In this document: one piece after another, positions 51,324 to 60,018 of the stretch
Layout of the letters: every line of letters begins with the position of its first letter
Position numbering within the stretch: the first letter of the stretch is position 1
Assembly (NCBI RefSeq): GCF_019097855.1
Contig: NZ_JAHRGL010000020.1
Coordinates: forward strand, 1-64,000
Reading direction: 5' to 3'
From: Geopseudomonas aromaticivorans
GTDB lineage: Bacteria > Pseudomonadota > Gammaproteobacteria > Pseudomonadales > Pseudomonadaceae
DNA: 64,000 nucleotides
Position numbers and translations under genes: made by a program
The notes under the pieces: generated by a model
What the model saw: only the letters and a program-made list of their open reading frames with translations
Database searches by the model: none
What the model was told of the DNA's origin: nothing

Positions 51324-51602
51324 ATGGCGCTGAAGATAGTGGAATCCTGTGTCAACTGCTGGGCCTGCGTGGATGTCTGCCCGAGCGAGGCGATCTCCCA
51401 GGGCAGCACGCATTTCAAGATCAGTGCGCACAAGTGCACCGAGTGCGCCGGCGACTTCACCGAGCAGCAGTGCGCGAGCATCTGCCCGATCGAGGGCGCC
51501 ATCCTGCTCGCCGACGGCAGCCCGGCCAATCCGCCGGGTTCGCTGACCGGCATCCCCCCGGAACGCCTGGCCGAGGCCATGCGTGAAATCCAGGCGCGCT
51601 GA
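51324..51602 (+). CDS. fdxN: FdxN, nif 2[4Fe-4S] ferredoxin
   Basis: A 92-residue ferredoxin with CVNCWACVDVCPSEAI and the extended second motif CTECAGDFTEQQCASICP, the FdxN pattern. In Azotobacter, FdxN supports NifB-co synthesis, as expected from its place 35 bp after nifB. GGAGG precedes the ATG. Confidence 0.93.
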   Translation: MALKIVESCVNCWACVDVCPSEAISQGSTHFKISAHKCTECAGDFTEQQCASICPIEGAILLADGSPANPPGSLTGIPPERLAEAMREIQAR

Positions 51603-51614
51603 AGGAGGCCGGGC

Positions 51615-52055
51615 ATGACCAGCATGGTGTTCTACGAAAAGCCCGGCTGCGCCAGCAACCGCCGGCAGAAGCAGCAGCTGCGCGCCGCCGGCTTCGCGCT
51701 GCAGGTGCGCGACCTGCTAAGCGAGCCCTGGACCCGCGAACAGCTACGGCCGTTCTTCGCCGAGCGGCCGGTGGCCGAGTGGTTCAACCGCGCGGCGCCG
51801 GCGATCAAGTCCGGCGCGATCGACCCGCAGGCGCTGGATGCCGAGCAGGCGCTGGCGCTGCTGCTGGCCCAGCCGCTGCTGATCCGCCGGCCGCTGATCA
51901 GTTGCGGCCACCTGCGCATGGCCGGCTTCGACCCGCTGGCGCTCAATGCCCTGCTGCCGGAGGACCGCCTGGCGCAGCTCGCCGCCAGCCCCGAAGGCTG
52001 CGCGCACGGCGACCACGGCCACGGCCGCTGCGCGGCGCCGGGGTCGTCGCGATGA
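51615..52055 (+). CDS. nifO: NifO, ArsC-like nitrogenase-associated protein
   Basis: A 146-residue thioredoxin-fold protein of the ArsC/Spx group. FYEKPGCASNRRQKQQLRAAG has the single N-terminal Cys12, and the partner motif RRPLISCGHLRMAGFD lies near residue 95. The C-terminus is His/Gly-rich (CAHGDHGHGRC). NifO is known in Azotobacter to affect molybdenum use for nitrogenase versus nitrate reductase. It overlaps nifQ by 4 bp. Confidence 0.88.
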   Translation: MTSMVFYEKPGCASNRRQKQQLRAAGFALQVRDLLSEPWTREQLRPFFAERPVAEWFNRAAPAIKSGAIDPQALDAEQALALLLAQPLLIRRPLISCGHLRMAGFDPLALNALLPEDRLAQLAASPEGCAHGDHGHGRCAAPGSSR

Positions 52056-52639
52056 ACGCGCTGGCCCTGCGCCGGGCGGACAGCGCCGCGGCCACGGCGC
52101 CGCTCGATCCCAACCCGGCCTGGCTGGCGCAGATCCTCGCCGCCCAGCGCGCCGGGCGCAGCTGCCTGCCGCTGCGCCTGGGCCTCGACCAGGCGGACTA
52201 CGCCGCGCTGCTGGCCGCGCACTTCCCCGCCCTCGCCGGGGCGCCCGGCGCGCCGGCGGACGGCCTGCTCGACGACGGCCACGCCCTGCGCCAGGAGCTG
52301 CTCGAACTGCGCCGCGACGAATGGATGGAGCTGCGCGACCTGCTGCTGGCCGGCCGGCGCGGCGCCACCCCGGCCGCAGACTGGCTGGCGCAGATCGTCG
52401 CCGCCGCCTGCCTGGGCGGCAACCACCTGTGGCGCGACCTCGGCCTGGCCTCGCGGCTGGAGCTGCGCGAGCTGCTGCTGCACAACTTCCCGCAGCTGGC
52501 CCAGCGCAACGTGCACGACATGCGCTGGAAGAAGTTCTTCTACAAGCAGCTGTGCGAGCAGGACGGCGGCTACGTCTGCCGCGCGCCCAGCTGCGCGCAA
52601 TGCCCCACCCACCACGACTGTTTCGGAGAAGAGCTATGA
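52052..52639 (+). CDS. nifQ: NifQ, molybdenum donor for FeMo-co
   Basis: A 195-residue Fe-S protein. The C-terminal motif C-x4-C-x2-C-x5-C (VCRAPSCAQCPTHHDC) binds the [Mo-3Fe-4S] cluster that supplies Mo to NifEN. FPQLAQRNVHDMRWKKFFYKQLCE is the family block just before it. It is coupled to nifO and to the rhodanese gene by ATGA overlaps. Confidence 0.94.
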   Translation: MNALALRRADSAAATAPLDPNPAWLAQILAAQRAGRSCLPLRLGLDQADYAALLAAHFPALAGAPGAPADGLLDDGHALRQELLELRRDEWMELRDLLLAGRRGATPAADWLAQIVAAACLGGNHLWRDLGLASRLELRELLLHNFPQLAQRNVHDMRWKKFFYKQLCEQDGGYVCRAPSCAQCPTHHDCFGEEL

Positions 52640-52992
52640 GCGACGGCAAACGCATCAGTGTCGAGCAGGCCGAAGCGCTGCTGGCCGGGGAGAACCACGT
52701 CATGCTGCTGGACATGCGCGAGGCGCGCGCCTATTGCCAGGGCCACGATCCGCGCGCCATTCCGCTCACCGCGCAGACCCTGCGCGGCCTGCTGCTGCAC
52801 ACCCCGCGGCAGGTGCATATCGTCATCCTCTGCGCCGACGGCAGCGCCAGCCCGGCGCGGGCCGAACTGTTCGCCGACTTCGGCTTCGAGCACTGCTACA
52901 GCCTCGCCGGCGGCTATGCGGCCTGGCGCGCCCGCCCCCGCCAGGCAGCCACCCCACAGCGCGCCGCCCACCGCGTCGCCGCACCCATCTGA
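52636..52992 (+). CDS. rhdN: Rhodanese-domain protein, nif-linked
   Basis: A 118-residue single rhodanese domain. VMLLDMREARAYCQGHDPRAIPL is the start of the fold, and the catalytic Cys lies in VILCADGSASPAR. It matches the nif-linked rhodanese RhdN of Azotobacter by position. It probably carries persulfide sulfur. It overlaps nifQ. Confidence 0.85.
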   Translation: MSDGKRISVEQAEALLAGENHVMLLDMREARAYCQGHDPRAIPLTAQTLRGLLLHTPRQVHIVILCADGSASPARAELFADFGFEHCYSLAGGYAAWRARPRQAATPQRAAHRVAAPI

Positions 52993-53006
52993 GGAGCATC
53001 GCCACC

Positions 53007-53336
53007 ATGCAGGTCCTGGATACCGAAACGCGCATCCGCCAGCAGATCGCCGACAACCCGGTGATCCTCTACATGAAGGGCACCCCGGAGGCGCCGGAGT
53101 GCGGCTTCTCGTGCGCCACCGTCGGCGCGCTGCACAAGACCGGCAAGCCGTTCGCCTTCGTCAACGTACTGACCGCCCCGCACATCCGCGAGAAGCTGCC
53201 GAAGATCTCGCAGTGGCCCACCTACCCGCAGCTGTTCGTCAACGGCGAGCTGGTCGGCGGCTGCGACATCGTCCTCGGCATGCAAGCCGACGGCAGCCTG
53301 CAGCAACTGCTGGAGTCGCTGCCCGCCGCCGGCTGA
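53007..53336 (+). CDS. grx5: Monothiol CGFS glutaredoxin, nif-linked (Grx5-nif)
   Basis: A 109-residue monothiol glutaredoxin with the CGFS active site at residues 32-35, and WPTYPQLFVNGELVGGCDIV, which binds glutathione. Such proteins dimerise around a [2Fe-2S] cluster and act as Fe-S carriers. It ends the nifB operon, 14 bp after the rhodanese gene. Confidence 0.92.
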   Translation: MQVLDTETRIRQQIADNPVILYMKGTPEAPECGFSCATVGALHKTGKPFAFVNVLTAPHIREKLPKISQWPTYPQLFVNGELVGGCDIVLGMQADGSLQQLLESLPAAG

Positions 53337-53344
53337 GCAGGTTG

Positions 53345-53378
53345 CCGGCACCCTTCGCCCGCGCGCGAAGGGTGCCGG
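53345..53378. terminator. Hairpin terminator between convergent operons
   Basis: CCGGCACCCTTCGC and GCGAAGGGTGCCGG form a perfect 14-bp stem around a 6-base loop, between grx5 (plus) and the lipocalin-like gene (minus). It is a likely bidirectional barrier. It marks the end of the nif block. Confidence 0.75.
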
Positions 53379-53384
53379 GTAGCC

Positions 53385-53822
53385 TCAGCCTACCGCGGGC
53401 AAGGCGCGCGTCCACACCAGCCGGGCGGTGCGCGCCTCGGGTGTACCTTCCTCGAGACGGGCGGTGAGCGACAGCACGCCGCCCTCCAGTTCGGCGATGC
53501 GCTGCTGCGAGCCGCCTTCCCAGTTGGGGAACAGGCTGTGGCGCACGTGATGGCGGACTACGTTGCCCTCGACTTCGTAGGGCCCGGCGTAGGTCAGGTA
53601 GCTGCCGTAGGCGGCGGCCTTCTCGGCATCGCTGGCCGACCACTGGCCACCGGTGTGGAAGTGCTCGCGATTTTTCTTGGCGATCGCACAGAACATGCCA
53701 TAGGGGCTGTACTCGATGAAGCCCTCCAGCTCCTTGCCCATGGGATGGACGACACGGCCGTCGTCGTAAAGCTGCTCCCAGGACAGGATGTTCCAGCGTC
53801 CGCGAATGGTTTCCTTGTTCAT
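53385..53822 (-). CDS. Lipocalin-like domain protein
   Basis: A 145-residue beta-rich protein matching small lipocalin-like domains in catabolic clusters: TIRGRWNILSWEQLYDDGRVVHPMG, GFIEYSPYGMFCAI, TYAGPYEVEGNVVRHHV. It has no signal peptide. Members may act in ligand binding or as small hydrolase-like or isomerase-like factors, but none is established. It overlaps the preceding hydrolase stop (ATGA) and is the last gene of this operon. Confidence 0.7.
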   Translation of the reverse strand: MNKETIRGRWNILSWEQLYDDGRVVHPMGKELEGFIEYSPYGMFCAIAKKNREHFHTGGQWSASDAEKAAAYGSYLTYAGPYEVEGNVVRHHVRHSLFPNWEGGSQQRIAELEGGVLSLTARLEEGTPEARTARLVWTRALPAVG

Positions 53823-54676
53823 ACCTTGCTCTCCTCGCGCCCGGCGCACAGGAAATCGATGAGCAGGCGGCTGAAGGCGGCCGCGCGCTCGATTTGTACC
53901 CAGTGGCCGCACTCGCCGAACACGTGCAACTGGGCGTGGGGGATCAGGCGCAGCAGCCGCTCGGAAGCCTCCAGCGGGATCACCTGGTCGTCGCGGCCGT
54001 GGATGATCAGGGTCGGCTGCGGCAACTGGCGCAGCGCCTGCTCGTCCACCGCGAGCATCTCGATGCCCCGCTGGCGCGGCGCCGGGAACAGCTGGGCAAA
54101 GCGGGTCTGCACGTCGTCGCGGATGCTCGCCTCGTAGCGCATGCGCACCAGGTCGTCGGTGATGATGCTGTGGTCGTAGGCGAACACCTGCATCAGCTCG
54201 CGCATCGCCTCCAGCGAGGGCTGGTAGCCCCACACCTTGTCCAGCCCCGCGGTGAGCGGGAACGGCAGGCCGGCGGCGCCCATCAGCACCAGGCGGCTGA
54301 CCCGCTGCGGATGGCGCAAGGCGAAGGCCAGGGCGATGGCACCGCCGAACGAGTTGCCGACCACCGACACCTTGGGGATGTCGAGGGCGTCGAGCAGGCC
54401 GACCAGCTGCGCCACCCAGGCGTCCGGATCGAGCGGGCGGTCCATCGGGCAACGGGTGTAGCCGAAGCCGAGCATGTCGGGGGCGATCACCCGTGCCTTC
54501 TCGGCGAGCACCGGGATCACCCCGCGCCAGTTGGCCCAGGCGGTGACGCCGGGGCCGGAGCCGTGGATCAGCAGGATGGCTTCACCCTGGCCCTGGTCGT
54601 GGTAGTTGATCGTGCAGTCGCCGACCTGGAGGCTGTTGGCCACCTCCGGGGAGGCGGCGGGGGTAAGGGTCGTCAT
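53819..54676 (-). CDS. Alpha/beta hydrolase, meta-cleavage-product hydrolase type
   Basis: A 285-residue serine hydrolase. The oxyanion region is HGSGPGVTAWANWR, the nucleophile Ser is in GNSFGG, the Asp in HGRDDQVIP and the His in GECGHWVQIE, as in BphD/XylF-type C-C hydrolases. It follows the extradiol dioxygenase with an ATGA overlap, so it probably cleaves the ring-fission product. The substrate is unknown. Confidence 0.85.
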   Translation of the reverse strand: MTTLTPAASPEVANSLQVGDCTINYHDQGQGEAILLIHGSGPGVTAWANWRGVIPVLAEKARVIAPDMLGFGYTRCPMDRPLDPDAWVAQLVGLLDALDIPKVSVVGNSFGGAIALAFALRHPQRVSRLVLMGAAGLPFPLTAGLDKVWGYQPSLEAMRELMQVFAYDHSIITDDLVRMRYEASIRDDVQTRFAQLFPAPRQRGIEMLAVDEQALRQLPQPTLIIHGRDDQVIPLEASERLLRLIPHAQLHVFGECGHWVQIERAAAFSRLLIDFLCAGREESKV

Positions 54677-55632
54677 TGGCTCACCTTGGCGGTTTGGCTG
54701 GTGGTTACTACGGGGGCGCGCAGGCCGCGCTTGGACAGGTCCTTGAGAATCTCCCGGGCCAGCTGGCGCTTGTCGGCCGGCAGCCAGGTGCGGTCGTGGC
54801 CCCACAGGCTCATGCCGGACAGTTCCTCGACCTGCCAGTCGGGGCCGATGGTGCGCCCCGCCCAGCCCAGCTCGAGCATCCAGCCGTCCGGATTCTTCAG
54901 GTAGAACGAGGTCATGTGGTCGTTGATGTGGCGGCCGAAGGTGACGCCGATGGACTCGGGATTCTCCAGCGCGATGTCGTGGGCGCGGCCCAGGTCGTCG
55001 AAGTCGTTGTACTCGATCATCAGGTGATAGAGCTTGCGCGGCCCGCCGGTGTAGGCGATGCCCAGGGTGTGGTGGCGCGGGTTGACGTGAAGGAACTCGA
55101 CGCGGAACGGCACGCTGGTGTAGTCGCTGAGGCGGAACTGCAGCACCTCCTTGTACAGGTGGCACATCTCCTCGAACTTCGGCGTGATGAAGGCGACGTG
55201 GCCGAGGCCCAGCTCGCCGGTGCGAAAGCCGCCCAGCGGGCGGCCGGGGACGAAGGGCGTGGCGGCGTCCGCCAGCCCCAAGGCGACCTCGACGCGGCAG
55301 CCGTCCGGATCATTGAAATGGAACAGGTCGTCGACCGCGCGCAGCTCGCACTCCTCCGGGCTGCCCGGCTGGGTCTGGTAGCCGGCGTCCTGTAGCGCCT
55401 GGCGCGCCTGGGCGAAGGCCGCCGCATCGACGGCCTCGAAGCCCATGGTCATCGACGCCTCGCCGGCGACGGCCTGCAGCACGAAGCGCTGCACCTTCTC
55501 GTCCACGCGCAGCCGCGCACACTCGCCCGGCTGCACGATCTCGACCTGCATGCCGATGTGCTCGCCGGCCATCTTCAGCCACTCCGCCAGGTGCGGGGTG
55601 TGCACCACCGCGTAGCTCAGTGCCTTGATCAT
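54673..55632 (-). CDS. Extradiol ring-cleavage dioxygenase, VOC family
   Basis: A 319-residue two-domain type I extradiol dioxygenase. The Fe(II) ligands fit GLGHVAFIT (His), YHLMIEYND (His) and MLELGW (Glu) in the C-terminal VOC module. The fingerprint FYLKNPDGWMLELGW is typical of 2,3-dihydroxybiphenyl-type enzymes. It lies 51 bp downstream of the SDR gene and overlaps the hydrolase. The catecholic substrate cannot be inferred. Confidence 0.85.
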   Translation of the reverse strand: MIKALSYAVVHTPHLAEWLKMAGEHIGMQVEIVQPGECARLRVDEKVQRFVLQAVAGEASMTMGFEAVDAAAFAQARQALQDAGYQTQPGSPEECELRAVDDLFHFNDPDGCRVEVALGLADAATPFVPGRPLGGFRTGELGLGHVAFITPKFEEMCHLYKEVLQFRLSDYTSVPFRVEFLHVNPRHHTLGIAYTGGPRKLYHLMIEYNDFDDLGRAHDIALENPESIGVTFGRHINDHMTSFYLKNPDGWMLELGWAGRTIGPDWQVEELSGMSLWGHDRTWLPADKRQLAREILKDLSKRGLRAPVVTTSQTAKVSQ

Positions 55633-55683
55633 TCGTTGTTCTCCTCTGCAGGGCCGCCGCGCGCCGGGCGCGGCGGCCGGCGA

Positions 55684-56442
55684 CTATTCGGCGGACATGC
55701 CGCCATCCACCGAGATGCTGGTGCCGGTGACGTAGGAGGACTGCTCGGAGAGCAGCCACAGCAGGGCGGCGCTGACCTCCTCGGGGCGGCCGATGCGGCG
55801 CATCGGCACGCCGTCGTCGTACATGTGCTCGTCGCCGCCGGTGACGCGGTCGAAGCTCGGCGTCTTGATCGGCCCCGGGCACACCGCGTTGATGCGGATG
55901 CCGCGGGTCGCGTAGTCCAGCGCGGCGGCGCGGGTGGCGCCGACGATGCCGTGCTTGGCGGCCACGTAGTAGGCGGTGTGCGGCATGGCCTTGAGGCCGA
56001 AGATCGAGGCGTTGTTGACGATGGCGCCGCCGCCGCTCTGCAGCATGGCGGCGATCTCGTACTTCATCATGTACAGGACGCCCTTGAGGTTGATGTCGAT
56101 GACCTCGGAGAAGTCCTCGACCGGCGTCTCGTGCACGTCGTTGAAGGCGCGCTGCAGGCCGGCGTTGTTGAAGGCGCCGTCGACGCGGCCGAAACGCTGC
56201 ATGGCCAGGGCGACCAGCGCCTCGCAGTCGGCGGCATTCGCCACGTCGGTGGCGCGGAACGCCGCCTGGCCGCCGGCCGCGATGATCTCCTCGACCACCG
56301 CCAGGCCGGCCGCGGCGTTGCGGTTGCCGATCACCACGCGGGCACCGGCGCGCGCCAGCGCCAGGCTGGCGTCGCGACCCATGCCGCTGCCGCCGCCGGT
56401 GACGATGACCACGCGGCCATCCAGTTGATAATCCAGATTCAT
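55684..56442 (-). CDS. Short-chain dehydrogenase/reductase
   Basis: A 252-residue classical SDR: cofactor motif TGGGSGMG (14-21), NNAG near residue 90, the catalytic Ser in NNASIFGLK and the YYVAAK catalytic pair. In this setting, between an amidase and an extradiol dioxygenase, it could oxidise a cis-dihydrodiol to a catechol, though other alcohol substrates are possible. Confidence 0.88.
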   Translation of the reverse strand: MNLDYQLDGRVVIVTGGGSGMGRDASLALARAGARVVIGNRNAAAGLAVVEEIIAAGGQAAFRATDVANAADCEALVALAMQRFGRVDGAFNNAGLQRAFNDVHETPVEDFSEVIDINLKGVLYMMKYEIAAMLQSGGGAIVNNASIFGLKAMPHTAYYVAAKHGIVGATRAAALDYATRGIRINAVCPGPIKTPSFDRVTGGDEHMYDDGVPMRRIGRPEEVSAALLWLLSEQSSYVTGTSISVDGGMSAE

Positions 56443-56454
56443 GCAGTAGTCCTC

Positions 56455-57903
56455 TCAAGCACGGGGGATGCGGCCCAGCACCGTTTCCAGGGCGATGCCG
56501 ATGGCCAGCAGGCGGCGGTCGCTGCCGGCCGGGCCGTCCAGCTCTAGGCCGACCGGCAGGCCGCTGGCGGCGCCGAGGCCGGCCGGCAGCTGGATACCCG
56601 GCAGGCCGGCGCTGGCCGACGGCTCGGTGTTGCTGATCAGCCGCTCGAAGCAGGCCGGCTCGTTGACCTCGGGGCCGGCCGCCGGCGCCACCACCGGGGT
56701 GGTCGGGAAGATGAAGGCGTCCAGCGCATGGCGCTCGAACAGCTCGGCGTAGTGCGCCTGCAGCGCCGGACGGCCGCTGGCCATGGCCGCCGCGTACAGC
56801 GGTGCGGAGTCGACCAGCCCGTCGGCGCCGGGCACCTGGCTCGGCAGCACCAGCTGCGCGTAGATCGCCTGCACGTCCGGACTGGCGATGCCGCGGGTCA
56901 GTTCGTCGATGCCGATGCCCGGTCCCTGCTCGCGCAGCCAGGCCTCCATCGCCGGGCGGGCCTCGTGGATCACCACCAGCGTGCCGATCGGCTGGGTGAG
57001 CGCCTGCAGGCGTTCCTCGGCAACCTCCACCAGGGTCACCCCGGCGGTGCGCAGCTGGTCCAGCGCCGCCTCGGCGACCGCGCGGGTTTCGGCGTCGAGG
57101 TCGCGCCAGAAGCCCGGCGCGATGCCTAGGCGCAGGCCGGCCAGGGTCACCGGCGGCAGCGCGGCCTCGCCGCTGATCAGGCCGTCGAGCAGGGCGACGT
57201 CGGCCATGCACAGCGCCATCGGCCCGACGGTGTCGCGGCTCGGCGCGATGGGGATCACCCCGCGGCCCGAGTAGCGGCCGTGGCTGGGACGCAGCGAGGC
57301 GCAGCCGTTCAGCGCGCAGGGGATGCGCATCGAACCGCCGGTGTCGGTGCCCAGTGCGGCCAGCGCCATGCGCGCGCCGAGCGCCGCCGCGCTGCCGGAG
57401 GAGGAGCCGCCGGCGATGCGGGTGAAATCGTAGGGGTTGCGCACGCCGAGCAGCTCGCCGGTGTTGAACGCCGGGTTGTAGCCGGTGGCGCCGAAGGCCA
57501 GCTCGTGCATGTTGGTCTTGCCCAGCACGATGGCGCCGGCCTCGCGCAGCGGCCGCAGGCTCGGCGCGTCCTCGCCGGGCACGAAGTTGGCCAGCGCCGG
57601 GGTGCCGGCGGTGGCCGGCAGGCCGGCGGCGTGGATGTTGTCCTTGACCACGATGGGGATGCCGGCCAGCGGCTTGAGCGGCAGACCGGCACGGCGCGCG
57701 GCGTCGGCAGCATCGGCGGCGGCCAGCGCGCCCTGCGCGTCGAGGGTGACGAAGGCGTTCAGCTCGCGGCCGGCCTCGGCCCGCGCGAGGCAGGCCTCGA
57801 CCAGCTGGCGGCTGCTCAGGCGCCCCGTACGGAAGGCGTCGAGCGCTTCGGCGATGGTCAGGTCGGTGGCGCAGGCGGCCTGCGCGAACACGGGCAGTTT
57901 CAT
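56455..57903 (-). CDS. Amidase-signature hydrolase 1
   Basis: A 482-residue amidase. The Ser-Ser-Lys triad is formed by VVKDN (Lys) and GGSSSGSAAAL (two Ser), with GTDTGGSMRIP between them in the fold. It resembles indoleacetamide-hydrolase and AtzF-type enzymes in general. It overlaps the racemase-fold gene stop (ATGA). Confidence 0.88.
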   Translation of the reverse strand: MKLPVFAQAACATDLTIAEALDAFRTGRLSSRQLVEACLARAEAGRELNAFVTLDAQGALAAADAADAARRAGLPLKPLAGIPIVVKDNIHAAGLPATAGTPALANFVPGEDAPSLRPLREAGAIVLGKTNMHELAFGATGYNPAFNTGELLGVRNPYDFTRIAGGSSSGSAAALGARMALAALGTDTGGSMRIPCALNGCASLRPSHGRYSGRGVIPIAPSRDTVGPMALCMADVALLDGLISGEAALPPVTLAGLRLGIAPGFWRDLDAETRAVAEAALDQLRTAGVTLVEVAEERLQALTQPIGTLVVIHEARPAMEAWLREQGPGIGIDELTRGIASPDVQAIYAQLVLPSQVPGADGLVDSAPLYAAAMASGRPALQAHYAELFERHALDAFIFPTTPVVAPAAGPEVNEPACFERLISNTEPSASAGLPGIQLPAGLGAASGLPVGLELDGPAGSDRRLLAIGIALETVLGRIPRA

Positions 57904-58661
57904 GGGCGGCTCCCGGCAGCGGAGAAAGCATCGAAGGCGGCGTCCTTGAACGCCTCGGGGCTCGGATAGGCGACCTTGCTGTGCGCCAGGCCGAGATCGA
58001 GGAACAGCTCGCAGAGCTTGTAGGCGACCTGCCCGGGGTTGAGTACCGGCACCGGCAGGTGCTCGGCGAGGAAGGCGTGCGACTGGTGCATGGTGGTCGA
58101 GCCGAGCACGATCACGTCGGCACCGTCCTCGGCGATGGCGCGCTGCGCCTCCTCGAGCAGGCGGCCGAACACCACCTCCTCCTTGCCCTGCAGCAGCGCC
58201 TCGGTGTCCGGGCGCACGTCGATCGCGCGGATCGACGCCAGGCGCGACTCCAGGCCGTACTCCTTGAGGGTCTTGCGGTACAGCGGGAACCAGCGCGGCC
58301 ACATGGTCAGGATGCTGAACTTGTGGCCGAGCATGCTGGCCAGGTGGAAGGCGCCCTGCCCCGGCGCCAGCACCGGTATGCTCAGCCGCGAACGCAGGGC
58401 GGCCAAGCCCGAGTCGCTGACGGTGTTGATGCACACCGCGTCGAAGCCCTCCGCCTCGGCCTGGATGCCGGCGGCGATCACCGCCTGTTCCATGATCGCC
58501 ATGTCGTAGTAGCTGTCGGCCAGGGTCAGCACCTGGCCGGCGCCGACGAAGCTGACCTCGATGTCCGGGCGGATCAGCTCCGCCGGCAGCTGCGACTCGA
58601 CCAGCGGGCGGGTCGCCTCGCTCATCGGCACCGGGAAGATCATCTTGATGCGCTTGCTCAT
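57900..58661 (-). CDS. Asp/Glu/hydantoin racemase-fold protein without catalytic cysteines
   Basis: A 253-residue member of the Asp/Glu racemase superfamily, also including hydantoin racemases and maleate isomerases. The two loops that usually carry Cys read INTVSDSGLAALR (expected CFGDPGL) and VLGSTTMHQ (expected GCAGM). Thr/Ser thus stand where both catalytic cysteines should be. It may therefore not be a racemase, and a hydrolase or decarboxylase-like role is possible. It lies 17 bp downstream of the M20-type gene. Confidence 0.75.
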   Translation of the reverse strand: MSKRIKMIFPVPMSEATRPLVESQLPAELIRPDIEVSFVGAGQVLTLADSYYDMAIMEQAVIAAGIQAEAEGFDAVCINTVSDSGLAALRSRLSIPVLAPGQGAFHLASMLGHKFSILTMWPRWFPLYRKTLKEYGLESRLASIRAIDVRPDTEALLQGKEEVVFGRLLEEAQRAIAEDGADVIVLGSTTMHQSHAFLAEHLPVPVLNPGQVAYKLCELFLDLGLAHSKVAYPSPEAFKDAAFDAFSAAGSRP

Positions 58662-58678
58662 GCGGCGTATCTCCGGGG

Positions 58679-60007
58679 CTAGAGGCCCAGCTCGTGGCGG
58701 GGGCGGGTCAGGGTGTCGATCAGCGCGTACATGATCTTTTTCGCGCAGGGGATCAGGTCGGGGACGTAGGTGGCGCCCATGCCGCCGAGGCCCTCGGCCA
58801 CCGGCAGCGGCGCGCCCTGCGCCGGCCACGGCCAGCCGATGCGCGCGGTGGGGATGCCCAGACGGCGCAGCGCGGCGCCGTCGGTCTGCCCGCCGAGCAG
58901 GTCGGCCTGGCCGTGCGGACGGTGCTCGATGTGCTCCCAGCCGCGCTGGCAGGACTGGATGATCCAGTTCTGCGGGTCGGTGCTGCCGCCGGCCACCGAG
59001 CCGTACATTTCCCAGTCCAGATCCAGCTCGGGACGCTGCGCCTGCAGCTCGCGGACGAAGGCGGCGAACTGCGCCTTGACCTCGGCCGGGCTGGTGCGCG
59101 GATTGACCCGCACGTCGAAGAAGATCTCGGTGACCGCCGAGGGGAAGGCCGGGCGCTGCACATCGCCGCCGCGCACCCCGGCGATCCAGCCGTGCGGCTT
59201 GATCTGCCCGGAGGTGTTGCGCTCGGCGTAGTCGATGATCCAGCGCTCCAGCTCCTGGATCACCGTGGCCGCCGGCACCACCGAGCTGCGGAAGCCCGGG
59301 ATGTCGCGCGGCACGCCGGCGTAGCCGAGGGTGCCGTGCACGCGCAGCTTGAACCAGGCCATGCCCGGCTCCTCGTGGTAGACCCAGTTCCACGGCTTCA
59401 TGATCACCGCGAAGTCCGGCGAGCCGCCGCGGTTGAGCAGGTGGAACACGCCATTGGACATGCCGGCGTGGTCGCGCCCGGCGATGTCCACCGGCATGCC
59501 GCCGTCGGCCATGCCGACCAGCAGGTCGCCGACCAGCGGCACCTCGGCCTCGATCAGCGCGGTGGCGACCTCGGTGAGGGTGGCGACCATGCCCTTGGGG
59601 TTGGAGGCGCCGAGACCGAACACCCAGTCGTCGATCATCCGCGCCGTGATCTGCATGTCGGCCTCGGGCGCCTTGCCGGTGAGGATCTCCTGGGCCTCGT
59701 CACCCTCCTCCAGGTGGGTGTCGATCGGCGCGTAGAGCAGCACGCTGGCGCCGCCGCCGCTGCCGCGGCGCTCGGCCAGCACGTTGCCGCTGGTCGCGCT
59801 CATCGGCTGGTAGCGCGCCGACAGACCGACCGACTCCAGGTGGCGGGCCATGAACTGGCTGGCCGCGCCGGCGGCGCCGGTCGGGCTGTGGATGTTGGTC
59901 AGCTCGAACAGCAGGTTCTGCAGGCGCTTGGGGTCGATACGCGCGCAGGCCTGCTCGTACCACATCATCTGCTCGGCCGAGAACGGCACGGAAACGGTCG
60001 GTTGCAT
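58679..60007 (-). CDS. M20-fold amidohydrolase-like protein with degenerate metal site
   Basis: A 442-residue protein of the M20 peptidase/deacylase fold: LLFELTNIHSPTG at the start, a lid domain around WFKLRVHGTLGYAGVPRD, and a C-terminal GGQTDGAALRRLGIPTARIGWP. The zinc motifs deviate: H-x-D is APID, the bridging Asp region GRGAxDxKG reads GLGASNPKG, and the Glu pair EEE is ADGG. This suggests an altered metal site or a non-hydrolytic role. It follows the reductase by 11 bp. Confidence 0.75.
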   Translation of the reverse strand: MQPTVSVPFSAEQMMWYEQACARIDPKRLQNLLFELTNIHSPTGAAGAASQFMARHLESVGLSARYQPMSATSGNVLAERRGSGGGASVLLYAPIDTHLEEGDEAQEILTGKAPEADMQITARMIDDWVFGLGASNPKGMVATLTEVATALIEAEVPLVGDLLVGMADGGMPVDIAGRDHAGMSNGVFHLLNRGGSPDFAVIMKPWNWVYHEEPGMAWFKLRVHGTLGYAGVPRDIPGFRSSVVPAATVIQELERWIIDYAERNTSGQIKPHGWIAGVRGGDVQRPAFPSAVTEIFFDVRVNPRTSPAEVKAQFAAFVRELQAQRPELDLDWEMYGSVAGGSTDPQNWIIQSCQRGWEHIEHRPHGQADLLGGQTDGAALRRLGIPTARIGWPWPAQGAPLPVAEGLGGMGATYVPDLIPCAKKIMYALIDTLTRPRHELGL

Positions 60008-60018
60008 GGGGAAGCTCC

